Shown here: piece after piece, positions 6,670-15,592 of the stretch
Layout: every line of letters starts with the position of its first letter
Numbering within the stretch: position 1 is the stretch's first letter
Assembly: GCA_023138875.1 (NCBI GenBank)
Contig: JAGLOO010000050.1
Coordinates: forward strand, 1 to 35,717
Length of the DNA stretch: 35,717 nt
Direction: 5' to 3'
Source of the DNA: Bacteroidales bacterium
GTDB taxonomy: Bacteria > Bacteroidota > Bacteroidia > Bacteroidales > GCA-2748055
Program-made: the position numbers and the translations under genes
Notes under the pieces: generated by a model
Told to the model about the DNA's origin: nothing
The model's database searches: none
What the model saw: only the letters and a program-made list of their open reading frames with translations

Positions 6670-8493
6670 TTAAAACATTTGCATTGAATGAAGTTTATGG
6701 TACAGGCCATCTTTATTCCGGTTCAGTTCATCATGGGTTCCCCGCTCCACAATCTTGCCTTCATCGATCACAAGGATCATATCGGCATGTTTAATGGTGG
6801 AGAGCCGGTGTGCGATCACAATGGAGGTCCGGTTCTGCATCAGCTTGATGATAGCATCCTGCACCAATCTCTCTGACTCAGTATCGAGCGCAGAGGTTGC
6901 TTCGTCCAGGATCAGGATGGGCGGATTGGCCATCACGGCCCTGGCAATACTGATGCGTTGTTTCTGTCCCCCGGAAAGCTTGCTTCCACCTTCCCCCACA
7001 TTGGCATCGTATTGATTTTCAGTATCTATGATAAACTCATGGGCGTTAGCCACCTTTGCTGAATGGATGATCCTCTCCGTATCGGCTCCTCCGTTGCTCC
7101 CGAAGGCAATGTTGTTCCTGAAGGAATCATTAAAAAGGATCGATTGCTGACTCACAATGCCCATCAACGTTCTCAAGGACCTGATACGGTAATCCCGGAC
7201 AGGGATCCCGTCAATGTAAATCTCCCCTTCAGTCACATCCATAAACCTGGGCAGAAGGTCAACTAGCGTTGATTTCCCTGATCCGGATTTTCCCACAAGG
7301 GCAATAGACTGTCCCTTTTTGATGGTAAAGGAGACGTTTTTCAGCACATATTCCTTATCATATTTAAATGAGACATTCTTGTACTCGATGGAGTCGCTAA
7401 ATGCACTGACCTGAACTGCATCCGGCTTCTCCCTGATCTTCACATCAGCCAGCAACACCTGATCCACCCGGTCCACCGATGCCATGCCCTTCTGTATATT
7501 GAAATAGGCCGCGGTAAAATTCTTTGCCGGGGTAATGATCTGGCTGAAGATGATCAGGAATAAGATCAGTTTCTCACCGGTAAGGTTGCCTCCCCCCGAC
7601 AGCACCAGTGATCCTCCGTAAACCATGATGACCATCAACACAATGGTGCTCATGAATTCACTCAGGGGACTGGCCAGGTACCTCCGGCGGATGACTTTCC
7701 TCAGCAGGAGGGCAAAGCGGTTGTTGGTATCGGCAAACTTCCCTGTCATGTGTTCTTCACCGTTGAATGCCTTGATGATCCTTAATCCTGTGAGGGTCTC
7801 TTCCAACAGTGCCAGCAGTTCACCCAGGCGCTCCTGTCCCCTGAAAGTGGTTTTCCTGAGACTGCGTGCAATGCGACCGATCAGGACCCCTGTCAGCGGA
7901 AGGATCACCACCACAAATATGGTCAGGTTAAAACTGGTGGAGAACAGGACTATCAGGTAGATAATGATGGAGATCGGATCCCTGAACAACATCTGCAGGG
8001 AACTCATAATGGAGGTTTCAATCTCCTGTACATCGCTGGAAATGCGGGCAATCACATCGCCTTTCCGGGCCTCGGTATAATAGGAAAGGGGAAGCCTCAG
8101 CACTTTCTTATAGATGTCGTTTCGTATATCCCTTACAGTGAAAGCCCTGATCGGGGCCAGCACATAATTGGCCAGAAATAAGAATCCGTTCTTCAAGAGG
8201 CTGAACAGCACCACCATGATGCTCACCACCATAAGCGCACTGGCCTCACCCCTGACCTCCGTCATTTTACTCATGTAGTAATTGAGGGTATGCATGAAAT
8301 AGTCCGTGCTCAACTCAAACTCCATGGGTTCGAAGACCTTGGGCTGGGTTTCGAACAACACACTCAGAAAGGGAATGACCATGGCAAAGGAAAAGACCGC
8401 AAAGAAAGCACCCAGGATATTGTAAATAATATTCTGGGCCACATACCACTTGTAAGGCAGTAGATAATTTAAAAGCTTGAAAAATCTTCTCAT
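6670..8493 (-). CDS. MsbA-like ABC exporter (membrane and ATPase domains fused)
   Basis: This 607-residue half-transporter has six predicted membrane helices in the first 330 residues or so, followed by a complete nucleotide-binding domain. Visible motifs are Walker A GKSGSGKST (near residue 400), Q-loop region GIVSQQSILF, signature LSGGQKQRISIARA (near 510), Walker B ILILDEATSALD (near 530) and the switch IAHRLSTI. It acts as a homodimer in the inner membrane. The MsbA group flips lipid A core or other lipids outward; related proteins export drugs or peptides. The start is taken at the ATG at 8493 because the longer frame would need TTG. It lies 33 bases downstream of purB and seven bases upstream of the glycosyltransferase. 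Confidence 0.9.
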   Translation of the reverse strand: MRRFFKLLNYLLPYKWYVAQNIIYNILGAFFAVFSFAMVIPFLSVLFETQPKVFEPMEFELSTDYFMHTLNYYMSKMTEVRGEASALMVVSIMVVLFSLLKNGFLFLANYVLAPIRAFTVRDIRNDIYKKVLRLPLSYYTEARKGDVIARISSDVQEIETSIMSSLQMLFRDPISIIIYLIVLFSTSFNLTIFVVVILPLTGVLIGRIARSLRKTTFRGQERLGELLALLEETLTGLRIIKAFNGEEHMTGKFADTNNRFALLLRKVIRRRYLASPLSEFMSTIVLMVIMVYGGSLVLSGGGNLTGEKLILFLIIFSQIITPAKNFTAAYFNIQKGMASVDRVDQVLLADVKIREKPDAVQVSAFSDSIEYKNVSFKYDKEYVLKNVSFTIKKGQSIALVGKSGSGKSTLVDLLPRFMDVTEGEIYIDGIPVRDYRIRSLRTLMGIVSQQSILFNDSFRNNIAFGSNGGADTERIIHSAKVANAHEFIIDTENQYDANVGEGGSKLSGGQKQRISIARAVMANPPILILDEATSALDTESERLVQDAIIKLMQNRTSIVIAHRLSTIKHADMILVIDEGKIVERGTHDELNRNKDGLYHKLHSMQMF

Positions 8494-8526
8494 TGGGTTA
8501 GCTTCATTATATACCAACGGTATATT

Positions 8527-9870
8527 TTACAATCCTGTATAATTCCATGGTGTTATTTTCAACAATTCTTCCTTCACCACATCATTGACCGATAGTCCAA
8601 GGATAAATTTACGGATCGTTTCCTGTGTAACGGCCTCGTTGGTGCGGGTCAGTTCAAGCAGCGCCTCGTAGGGTTTCGGGTAGTTCTCCCTCCTGAGGAT
8701 GGACTGGATCGCCTCTGCCACCACCGCCCAATTCTTCTCCAGGTCGGCACGGATGGCCGGCTCATTCACAATCAATTTGCCCAGTCCCTTGATAAGCGAC
8801 TGCATGGCTATCACCGTATGGCTCAGCGGCACCCCGATGTTGCGCAGAACGGTGGAATCGGTCAGATCGCGTTGCAACCGGGAAACCGGTAGCTTGGCAG
8901 CCATGTGGCTGAAAACCGCATTAGCGATGCCCAGGTTCCCTTCTGCATTTTCAAAATCGATGGGATTCACCTTGTGGGGCATGGCCGATGAACCGATCTC
9001 TCCTTTCGTGATCTTTTGCTTGAAATACTCCATGGAGACGTAAGTCCAGACATCCCTGGAAAGATCGATGAGGATAGTATTGATCCTTTCGAAGGCATGG
9101 AACATGGCCGCCAGGTTGTCATAATGCTCGATCTGGGTGGTGGGCCAGGAACGCTTTAATCCAAGCACTTCACCTACAAAATGTTCGCCAAATTGAAACC
9201 AGTCAATCTCCGGGTAGGTCACCACATGGGCATTCATGTTACCGGTGGCACCTCCAAACTTGGCAGGTACCGGGATCTCTTCAAGTTGTTCAAGCTGGTT
9301 ATCCAGCCTTTCAATAAAAACCCTGATCTCCTTCCCCAGGAGGGTTGGAGAGGCCGGCTGTCCATGGGTCCGGGCCAGCATGGGGATCTCGTCCCATTCC
9401 GCGGCCAGTTTTTCAAGCACCTGTGTCAGCTGGTCCAGCATCGGGTAATAGGTCGTCTGCATGGCATCTTTCAATGACAGGGGTGTGGCGATATTATTGA
9501 TATCTTGTGAGGTAAGGCCGAAATGGATGAATTCCTTAAAATGGTCAAGCCCCAGCGATTCGAACTTCTCCTTTACAAAATATTCAACGGCTTTCACATC
9601 GTGATTGGTCACCTTTTCTATCTCCTTAACCTTCTGAGCATCTTCCACGGAAAAAACCGTGTAGATCTGCCTGAGGTTCTCAAACTGCTCCTCCGGAACC
9701 CCGGAGAGCTGGGGTACACCAGCCAGGCAAAGGGCGATGAAATATTCCACCTCCACCATCACCCGGTACTTGATCAATCCATATTCAGATAAATAACCGG
9801 AAAGCGTTTCTGCTTTTGACCGGTATCGGCCATCCACAGGAGAGATGGCCGTCAGTTTATTTAATTCCAT
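8527..9870 (-). CDS. purB: adenylosuccinate lyase
   Basis: This 447-residue protein has the full fumarase/aspartase-superfamily pattern of the proteobacterial-type PurB. It begins MELNKLTAISPVDGRYRSK and contains TSQDINN at 120-126, the ARTHGQPASPT segment with His169, and the signature loop GSSAMPHKVNP at 293-303 that carries the catalytic serine. It splits SAICAR to AICAR and adenylosuccinate to AMP, releasing fumarate, in cytoplasmic purine synthesis. The length is normal. It is the first gene of the long minus-strand run and is read divergently from the NfeD gene, with a TAnnTTTG element on each side of the 70-base gap. Confidence 0.97.
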   Translation of the reverse strand: MELNKLTAISPVDGRYRSKAETLSGYLSEYGLIKYRVMVEVEYFIALCLAGVPQLSGVPEEQFENLRQIYTVFSVEDAQKVKEIEKVTNHDVKAVEYFVKEKFESLGLDHFKEFIHFGLTSQDINNIATPLSLKDAMQTTYYPMLDQLTQVLEKLAAEWDEIPMLARTHGQPASPTLLGKEIRVFIERLDNQLEQLEEIPVPAKFGGATGNMNAHVVTYPEIDWFQFGEHFVGEVLGLKRSWPTTQIEHYDNLAAMFHAFERINTILIDLSRDVWTYVSMEYFKQKITKGEIGSSAMPHKVNPIDFENAEGNLGIANAVFSHMAAKLPVSRLQRDLTDSTVLRNIGVPLSHTVIAMQSLIKGLGKLIVNEPAIRADLEKNWAVVAEAIQSILRRENYPKPYEALLELTRTNEAVTQETIRKFILGLSVNDVVKEELLKITPWNYTGL

Positions 9871-9892
9871 TTTGTTGATTTGAATGACTCCA

Positions 9893-9900
9893 CAAATTTA
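9893..9900 (-). promoter_or_regulatory. candidate -7 element for purB
   Basis: On the minus strand this reads TAAATTTG, a full match to the Bacteroidota TAnnTTTG box, 22 bases upstream of the purB ATG. No good TTTG-like -33 box is seen at the usual spacing, so support rests on the one element and its position. Confidence 0.4.
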
Positions 9901-9914
9901 GCAGAAAATATTCT

Positions 9915-9922
9915 TACTTTTG
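9915..9922 (+). promoter_or_regulatory. candidate -7 element for the NfeD gene
   Basis: The octamer TACTTTTG matches the Bacteroidota TAnnTTTG box and lies 18 bases before the ATG at 9941, implying a very short leader. The -33 region is not convincing. Together with the opposite-strand element at 9893-9900 it suggests a compact divergent promoter region. Confidence 0.45.
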
Positions 9923-9940
9923 GAGATATAAACAGTCATT

Positions 9941-11401
9941 ATGAAGCGCACGATGTACATGTTGGCGGCCGCAGTACTGGCACTGGTATTCAGCAGCCAG
10001 TTAGTAGCCCCCGACAGCACTAAAACCGACACTTCTCCGGGTTTAACGATCTTATCGGTCGATATTGACTCTGTGGAGAAGACCCTGATCTACACATTTG
10101 CTATCAAAGACAACATTGCCGCACCCACGTGGCGGATCACAAAGGAAGCATTTGAAGAAGCCTTCTCACTGGGGGCCGACCTGGTGATCCTGCAACTAAA
10201 CACCTATGGCGGGGAGGTCAGGGCTGCAGACTCCATCCGGACAAAGATCCTCAACTCCCCCATCCCCGTTTACGTTTTTATCAACGATAACGCAGCTTCT
10301 GCAGGGGCACTTATCGCCATTGCGTGTGACAGTATCTATATGAAGCCGGGGGGCAAGATCGGGGCAGCCACCGTGGTCAACCAGACCGGTGAACAGGTCC
10401 CGGATAAATACCAGTCATACATGCGTGCCACCATGCGCGCCACTGCCGAGGCCCATGGAAAGGACACAGTCATTTCAGGCACCGACACCACCCTGGTGTG
10501 GAACCGCGATCCGGCCATCGCAGAAGCCATGGTCGATCCCAGGTTGTTTGTGGAGGGCGTGAGTGATACCGGCCAGGTCCTCACCTTCACAGCCTTAGAA
10601 GCTATGGCGAATGGGTACTGCGAAAGAACGGTCGAATCGATAGATGAGATTATCAGCAACCTGGGAATTGAGCAATATGAGCTGAAATCCTACAACCCAT
10701 CGGGCATGGACAAGGCCATTGGTTTCCTGATCAATCCCATGATCAGCGGGGTACTGATCATGATCATCATTGGAGGCCTCTATTTCGAACTTCAATCTCC
10801 AGGAATAGGATTTCCGCTGGCTGCATCCATCATAGCAGCGCTGCTCTATTTTGCCCCGCTCTACCTGGAAGGCTTGGCCGAGAACTGGGAATTGATTATT
10901 TTCGTTGTCGGAGTTATTCTGATCCTGGTGGAGATCTTTGCCATCCCCGGATTCGGAGTGGCCGGTGTTGCCGGGATCATTGCCATGGTAACAGGTCTCA
11001 CGCTGAGCCTAGTGGACAATGTGGTCTTTGAAGAACCTGAATTTACCGGGGAGGGACTGTCACTGTTAATGCGATCCCTGGGCGTGGTTCTGTTCTCCGC
11101 TTTTCTGGGATTGATCCTATCGCTCTGGACGGCAAATAAGCTACTCACCACCACCCTGTTTTCGAACCTTTCCCTGAAGAGAGAACAGCGCATGGAGGAA
11201 GGCTACATCGGGGTGGAAACCGAACCGCATACACTTATTGGAGAGACAGGTCTGGCCCATACGGTATTGCGTCCGTCGGGGAAGGTGAAGATCAATGAGA
11301 AACTGTATGATGCCAGTTCGGAGTATGGTTTCATTGAGAAGGGCGAGCAGGTGAAGGTCGTCCGGTATGAGACCGGACAGGTCTATGTTGTAAAAGCATA
11401 G
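9941..11401 (+). CDS. NfeD-type membrane-bound serine protease (ClpP class)
   Basis: This 486-residue protein is a long-form NfeD. After an N-terminal signal (to about residue 25) comes a ClpP-like protease domain. It has the NTYGGEVRAAD segment (NTxGG motif), then INDNAASAGALIA with Ser120 as candidate nucleophile and a Lys in VPDKYQSY (Lys156) as candidate general base. Four to five membrane helices follow (about 265-385). The protein ends in the OB-fold NfeD domain with IGETGLAHTVLRPSGKV. Family members studied in archaea cut stomatin-like (SPFH) proteins. In many genomes an SPFH gene sits next to nfeD, but none is seen here; the next gene is a GNAT acetyltransferase starting within a few bases of the stop. 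Periplasm-facing protease domain and membrane location are inferred. Confidence 0.9.
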   Translation: MKRTMYMLAAAVLALVFSSQLVAPDSTKTDTSPGLTILSVDIDSVEKTLIYTFAIKDNIAAPTWRITKEAFEEAFSLGADLVILQLNTYGGEVRAADSIRTKILNSPIPVYVFINDNAASAGALIAIACDSIYMKPGGKIGAATVVNQTGEQVPDKYQSYMRATMRATAEAHGKDTVISGTDTTLVWNRDPAIAEAMVDPRLFVEGVSDTGQVLTFTALEAMANGYCERTVESIDEIISNLGIEQYELKSYNPSGMDKAIGFLINPMISGVLIMIIIGGLYFELQSPGIGFPLAASIIAALLYFAPLYLEGLAENWELIIFVVGVILILVEIFAIPGFGVAGVAGIIAMVTGLTLSLVDNVVFEEPEFTGEGLSLLMRSLGVVLFSAFLGLILSLWTANKLLTTTLFSNLSLKREQRMEEGYIGVETEPHTLIGETGLAHTVLRPSGKVKINEKLYDASSEYGFIEKGEQVKVVRYETGQVYVVKA

Positions 11402-11407
11402 GTGAAC

Positions 11408-11824
11408 ATGGTCATTCGGGACTACCGGAAAGAAGACTTTCCAAAGGTTGAGGAACTCTGGAAACAGACAGGCATTTATACGTTTGAGAGGGGTGATACA
11501 TCTGAAATAATCCTGCAGTGTACAGACTTGGGTGGTAAGTTCCTGGTCATGGAAGATCCTGTAACAGGCAACTTAGCGGGGACCTCCTGGATGAGTTATG
11601 ACGGCCGGCGCATTCACCTTCACCATTTCGCCATCCAGCCATCCCTGCAGAAAAAAGGTCTTGGCCGGATCCTTACGGAGGAATCCCTGAAATACGCAAG
11701 AGATAAAAACTGCCCCGTTAAACTGGAGGTTCACAGTAAAAACCTCGCGGCCGTCAATCTCTACAAAAGTCTGGGTTTTACCGCATTCGAAGACTACGAT
11801 GTATACATCATCCTGAATCCTTAA
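11408..11824 (+). CDS. GNAT-family N-acetyltransferase
   Basis: This 138-residue protein begins MVIRDYRKEDFPKVEELW, a typical GNAT opening. It contains the acetyl-CoA binding segment QPSLQKKGLGRILTEESL (the Q/RxxGxG/A pattern) and ends with NLAAVNLYKSLGFTAFEDY, the usual RimI-like close. It would transfer an acetyl group from acetyl-CoA to an amine of unknown identity in the cytoplasm. The ATG at 11408 is preferred; a GTG at 11402, directly after the NfeD stop, would add two residues. The near-contiguous arrangement suggests co-transcription with nfeD. Confidence 0.88.
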   Translation: MVIRDYRKEDFPKVEELWKQTGIYTFERGDTSEIILQCTDLGGKFLVMEDPVTGNLAGTSWMSYDGRRIHLHHFAIQPSLQKKGLGRILTEESLKYARDKNCPVKLEVHSKNLAAVNLYKSLGFTAFEDYDVYIILNP

Positions 11825-11856
11825 TACCCTCCGTTGTTTATAAAAAAAAGAATACG

Positions 11857-12507
11857 ATGGTTCGCTCATTGCTTGTTCCGCTTCTGCTGCTCCTGCCGGC
11901 TCACCTTTCATCACAGGAATCTGTCTGGGACCGCTGGGATGCAGAGGTGGTACAGAAACTGAACACCGCAGGTGAAGCAGGATACATGACCGAAGAGGAA
12001 AAGAAGGTGATCCTCTTTATAAACATGGCACGTCACGACGGGTCCCTCTTTGCAGAGACCTTCCTGGAAACCTATATGAAGACCAATGACCTGGAGAACA
12101 GCCGTTACATCAGGTCCCTGTTCCGCGATCTGAAAAAGTTACCGGATCTTCTTCCCCTGGAGCCCGGGGAGGACCTGACTGCAGTGGCACAGGGACATGC
12201 CATTAAATCTGGCAAAACCGGTCACGTGGGACATATAGACTTCAACAAACGCTTTAAGCCTCTGATGGGTAATCCATACCAGCATGTGGGGGAGAACTGC
12301 TCCTATGGTTATGAAGAGGCCATAGATATTGTCATCACCCTGCTCATTGATGAAGGCATCAAAGAGATGGGGCACAGGAAAAACATCCTGAATAAGAGTT
12401 TCAATTCGGTGGGCGTAGCCATCAGACCCCACAAAAAATACCGGGTCAACTGCGTGATGGATTTTGGGCGACAGACCAGGTCCAGCCTCAACGAAGTTCC
12501 TTATTAA
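11857..12507 (+). CDS. secreted CAP-domain (SCP/PR-1-like) protein
   Basis: This 216-residue protein has a signal peptide ending near HLSSQES (about residue 20). The CAP domain is seen from about residue 50 to the end: INMARHDGSLFAETF, LTAVAQGHAIKSGKTGHVGH with the family His, GENCSYGYEEAIDIV, then EMGHRKNILNKSF and a final strand NCVMDFGRQ. The His and Glu residues of these motifs line the CAP cavity. Bacterial CAP proteins are secreted or periplasmic and their activity is mostly unknown. The gene is 32 bases after the GNAT gene. Its last 20 bases overlap the 3' end of the convergent ccsBA gene. Confidence 0.88.
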   Translation: MVRSLLVPLLLLLPAHLSSQESVWDRWDAEVVQKLNTAGEAGYMTEEEKKVILFINMARHDGSLFAETFLETYMKTNDLENSRYIRSLFRDLKKLPDLLPLEPGEDLTAVAQGHAIKSGKTGHVGHIDFNKRFKPLMGNPYQHVGENCSYGYEEAIDIVITLLIDEGIKEMGHRKNILNKSFNSVGVAIRPHKKYRVNCVMDFGRQTRSSLNEVPY

Positions 12508-15500
12508 TGTCTAATTTGCCTTGTCTGTTGTACGCAAAAATGGCCAGACCGCTCAACAGCACCAAAACGACGTAGACCACCCAGGGCATCTTAAATGACG
12601 ATCCGCTGGCATAAGAGTGGATCCCTCCCAGAAAGTAGTTCACCCCGAAGTAGGTCATCAATACCGAAGCATAGCTGATAAAGGAGGCCAGGTTGAAGGC
12701 AAAAACGCCCCGCAAACCAGGGATCCGGTGCATATGGGTTACAAAAGCATATACCAGCACGGTGATCAGCGCCCAGGTCTCCTTCGGATCCCAGCCCCAA
12801 TAGCGCCCCCAGGATTCATTGGCCCAGACACCTCCCAGGAATACTCCGGCAGTCATGAAGTAAAGTCCCACAATCAGGGTCAGTTGATTGACCCGGGTAA
12901 CCTGCTGGATCACCTCCTGCATCCCCACGTTGTTCTTCGGAGTGAGAAGTGCATACAAGACCACGTTCAGGAGCCCCATGATGGAAGCCAGTCCCAGGAA
13001 TCCGTAACCAGCCATGATCACGGTCACATGGATGGTCAGCCACGGTGATTTCAGCACCGGGACCAGGTTGGTGATCTCCGGGTTCATGTTGCTCATCTGC
13101 GCCACCATCAATGCAAGTGCAGCAAGAATGGCCGTTAGGGCCATCGCATATCCCGAGCGTTTCACAAAAATGAGTCCGGCCAACAGCGTAACCCATGACA
13201 CAAAGATCATGGATTCATAACCGTTGCTCATGGGAGCATGACCACTGATATACCACCTGACAGTCAGCGCCAGGGTATGTACAACAAAAGCCGCTACCAG
13301 GTGGATCACACCTACTCTGAAAAACCACCTGAATACCCTGTTCGGACGAAACACGATCAGGAACTGAAGTACCATCAATACAAGTCCAAAAATGCCATAG
13401 AACCCGACAAGACGCGGAAAAATATTGATCCTGTTGTATACGATCTCCATTCTCTTTTTTAATGCGGATGGTATCGGGTTTTCCACGCTCAACTGGTTAT
13501 TATGGAGCAGTGCCAGGTTGGCTTGCCCGCTGGCATAATCGCTGTTCCGGATCGCATGCAAGTACTTAAGAAAAACGGTGCCCATGGTGTCGGTTTCCGC
13601 TTTCATCTCTCCCATGAGGGCCTCAGAAACAGACGCCCACCTGTGGTTTTCAGCTCCAGGGTCCGGGAATATCCGGATGAGCCCTCCCGACTGTACCAGG
13701 AACAGGGCATTGACACGGTCATCCAGTTTTATCACCTCCTTGTCCAGGTCGGTCTGCAAAGCAACCTGTTTCGAATAGGCCTCATTGACCAGTTCGCTGA
13801 GCAGGTAAGTATTTCCGCTGGAATCCATCAGGTCGTTGAAACTAACCAACTCCCCTTTAAAACCGATCAGACGATGGAGCTCAGGGTGCTTGACCTTGAA
13901 CAGAGGCGCCTGTTTCCACACATCGGGATACAACATCATTCCCAGCAGTACCTGGTCCGGGGTATAATCCCTGTACCTGGATTTATTGGTGATCTTTCTG
14001 ACAACCTCGTTGGAGAGTGTATTCATGGGCTCAAAACGTCCGCCTTTATCCAGTACCCAGAGGTATCCAAATTCCTCCGCCACATCCTTCGGCGGAACCT
14101 CCTGGGAAAATACCGGAAGGCTTCCACCCAGGATTAAAAGTGCAACAATGGCCGATTTTACTACCATAGATGTTTTTTTTGCGATCATAGCAAACCGGGT
14201 CCCCGGGACAAACATGGCAAGCACCATTCCCGCGATCAGCACCAGGTATCCCAGGTAGGTCACAAAGGTACCTGCCCGGTCCTTGTTCACTGACAGCACC
14301 GTACCCAGTTCATCGTTATCATATGAGGCCTGGTAAAACCTGTATCCCCTGTGTTTCAAAACGTTATTCATGAAGATCCTGCGATCTTCCCGGATCCCAA
14401 GTTCATTATCAATGAGTACCACCTCACTGGCAAAAGAAGAAGGACTGTTGGAACCAGGGTACCGTTCCACCTCAAAGTCTTTCAGGAAAAGTGAAAACGG
14501 GATAGGAATCTCCCTGGAACCATAGGTGATGGTATAGGCTAGATCACTCATTTCTCCCGTCACCGGAGTGCCGGTCAGCCTGGCCAATCCCGGCACGTAA
14601 AGCTCCGAGGTCATGCCCCTGTAGTTCAATTCCAGCTTTACAGCGGCCAGGTGGGATCCCTTCTGGCTGGCCGGAGCCTTCACCAGTTGTTTTCTTGCGG
14701 AGGGTAGATAATTCTGAAGGGCCATCCGCATGTGGCCAAGTGTATAAAGGGTGCTTTCTCTGATGGGAACAGGTTCTCCCGGCAGGTAATCTTTGTTGGT
14801 TTCACCACCCATCTGCATGGTGGAAATGGTAAAAAGGGCAAACGCATGGATCTCATTACCTTCTGAAACGAACCTCAATACTGCTGTGGTATCATCATTG
14901 TTGAATGCAATATCCATTCCCATCGCTTTGATGGTGCTCCCCGACGGGATCCCCACCGAGGTCTGCCTGTCAGTCACCAGCATCAACTGCAGATATGGTT
15001 CACCATCCGGGGCAGCCACATACTGTTCCACGACATCAGGCATATAACCTGTGGACTTGATTTTCACCTTTTCTCCACCGATCCGGGTACGCATCCTGTA
15101 GTTACGCGGTGTCAGTTCGGATAGCATCATTTCCCTGCTGTGTTCCACCGTTTCCCCTCCTGACTTCAGGGTCACCTGCATGTATGCGTTATTGCTCAAC
15201 ATGCTGTTGGAGGTGGCATTCTCCCGGATGTGCATGTTCCCCTCGTAACTGAAAAACCTGGTGATGGCCGCCCCAGCAAAGATCAGGATGAAGGCCAGAT
15301 GAAATACCAGGACAGTAATCTTTCTGCGCTTATAGAATTTATACCTGATCATCACTCCCGCCACATTGATCCCGATCAGCAACAGCAGTATCTCAAACCA
15401 ATGCGTTCCATAGGCCACGGCCCATGCAGTCTGGGTGTTATAAGCGCTTTCCACAAAGGTGGCAAGGGCAAGCACAACGATTAATAAAATCAACAGCACA

Positions 15501-15544
15501 CCCATGAATGGCATGGAGACAAAAAATGATAACCTCTTCAACAT
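12488..15544 (-). CDS. ccsBA: fused CcsB-CcsA (ResB-ResC) cytochrome c synthetase
   Basis: This 1018-residue membrane protein fuses the two System II partners. The N-terminal part is ResB/CcsB-like: three early helices, then a large periplasmic region to about residue 430 including a RRIFMNNVLKHRGYRFYQAS segment, then another helix. The C-terminal part (from about residue 660) is a multi-helix CcsA domain with the tryptophan-rich WWD motif in GVWANESWGRYWGWDPKE (Trp916 begins WGWDPKE) and flanking histidines that bind heme. The complex exports heme and attaches it to CXXCH motifs in the periplasm. The ATG at 15544 is chosen over an upstream TTG. It lies 48 bases downstream of feoAB in the same direction and overlaps the CAP gene by 20 bases tail to tail. 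The tetraheme cytochrome at 22.6 kb is a likely client. Confidence 0.93.
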   Translation of the reverse strand: MLKRLSFFVSMPFMGVLLILLIVVLALATFVESAYNTQTAWAVAYGTHWFEILLLLIGINVAGVMIRYKFYKRRKITVLVFHLAFILIFAGAAITRFFSYEGNMHIRENATSNSMLSNNAYMQVTLKSGGETVEHSREMMLSELTPRNYRMRTRIGGEKVKIKSTGYMPDVVEQYVAAPDGEPYLQLMLVTDRQTSVGIPSGSTIKAMGMDIAFNNDDTTAVLRFVSEGNEIHAFALFTISTMQMGGETNKDYLPGEPVPIRESTLYTLGHMRMALQNYLPSARKQLVKAPASQKGSHLAAVKLELNYRGMTSELYVPGLARLTGTPVTGEMSDLAYTITYGSREIPIPFSLFLKDFEVERYPGSNSPSSFASEVVLIDNELGIREDRRIFMNNVLKHRGYRFYQASYDNDELGTVLSVNKDRAGTFVTYLGYLVLIAGMVLAMFVPGTRFAMIAKKTSMVVKSAIVALLILGGSLPVFSQEVPPKDVAEEFGYLWVLDKGGRFEPMNTLSNEVVRKITNKSRYRDYTPDQVLLGMMLYPDVWKQAPLFKVKHPELHRLIGFKGELVSFNDLMDSSGNTYLLSELVNEAYSKQVALQTDLDKEVIKLDDRVNALFLVQSGGLIRIFPDPGAENHRWASVSEALMGEMKAETDTMGTVFLKYLHAIRNSDYASGQANLALLHNNQLSVENPIPSALKKRMEIVYNRINIFPRLVGFYGIFGLVLMVLQFLIVFRPNRVFRWFFRVGVIHLVAAFVVHTLALTVRWYISGHAPMSNGYESMIFVSWVTLLAGLIFVKRSGYAMALTAILAALALMVAQMSNMNPEITNLVPVLKSPWLTIHVTVIMAGYGFLGLASIMGLLNVVLYALLTPKNNVGMQEVIQQVTRVNQLTLIVGLYFMTAGVFLGGVWANESWGRYWGWDPKETWALITVLVYAFVTHMHRIPGLRGVFAFNLASFISYASVLMTYFGVNYFLGGIHSYASGSSFKMPWVVYVVLVLLSGLAIFAYNRQGKLDINKELR

Positions 15545-15592
15545 CAAATTCGATTTTGTTTTTCTTAATTTAAATGGCGCAAGATATAAAAA

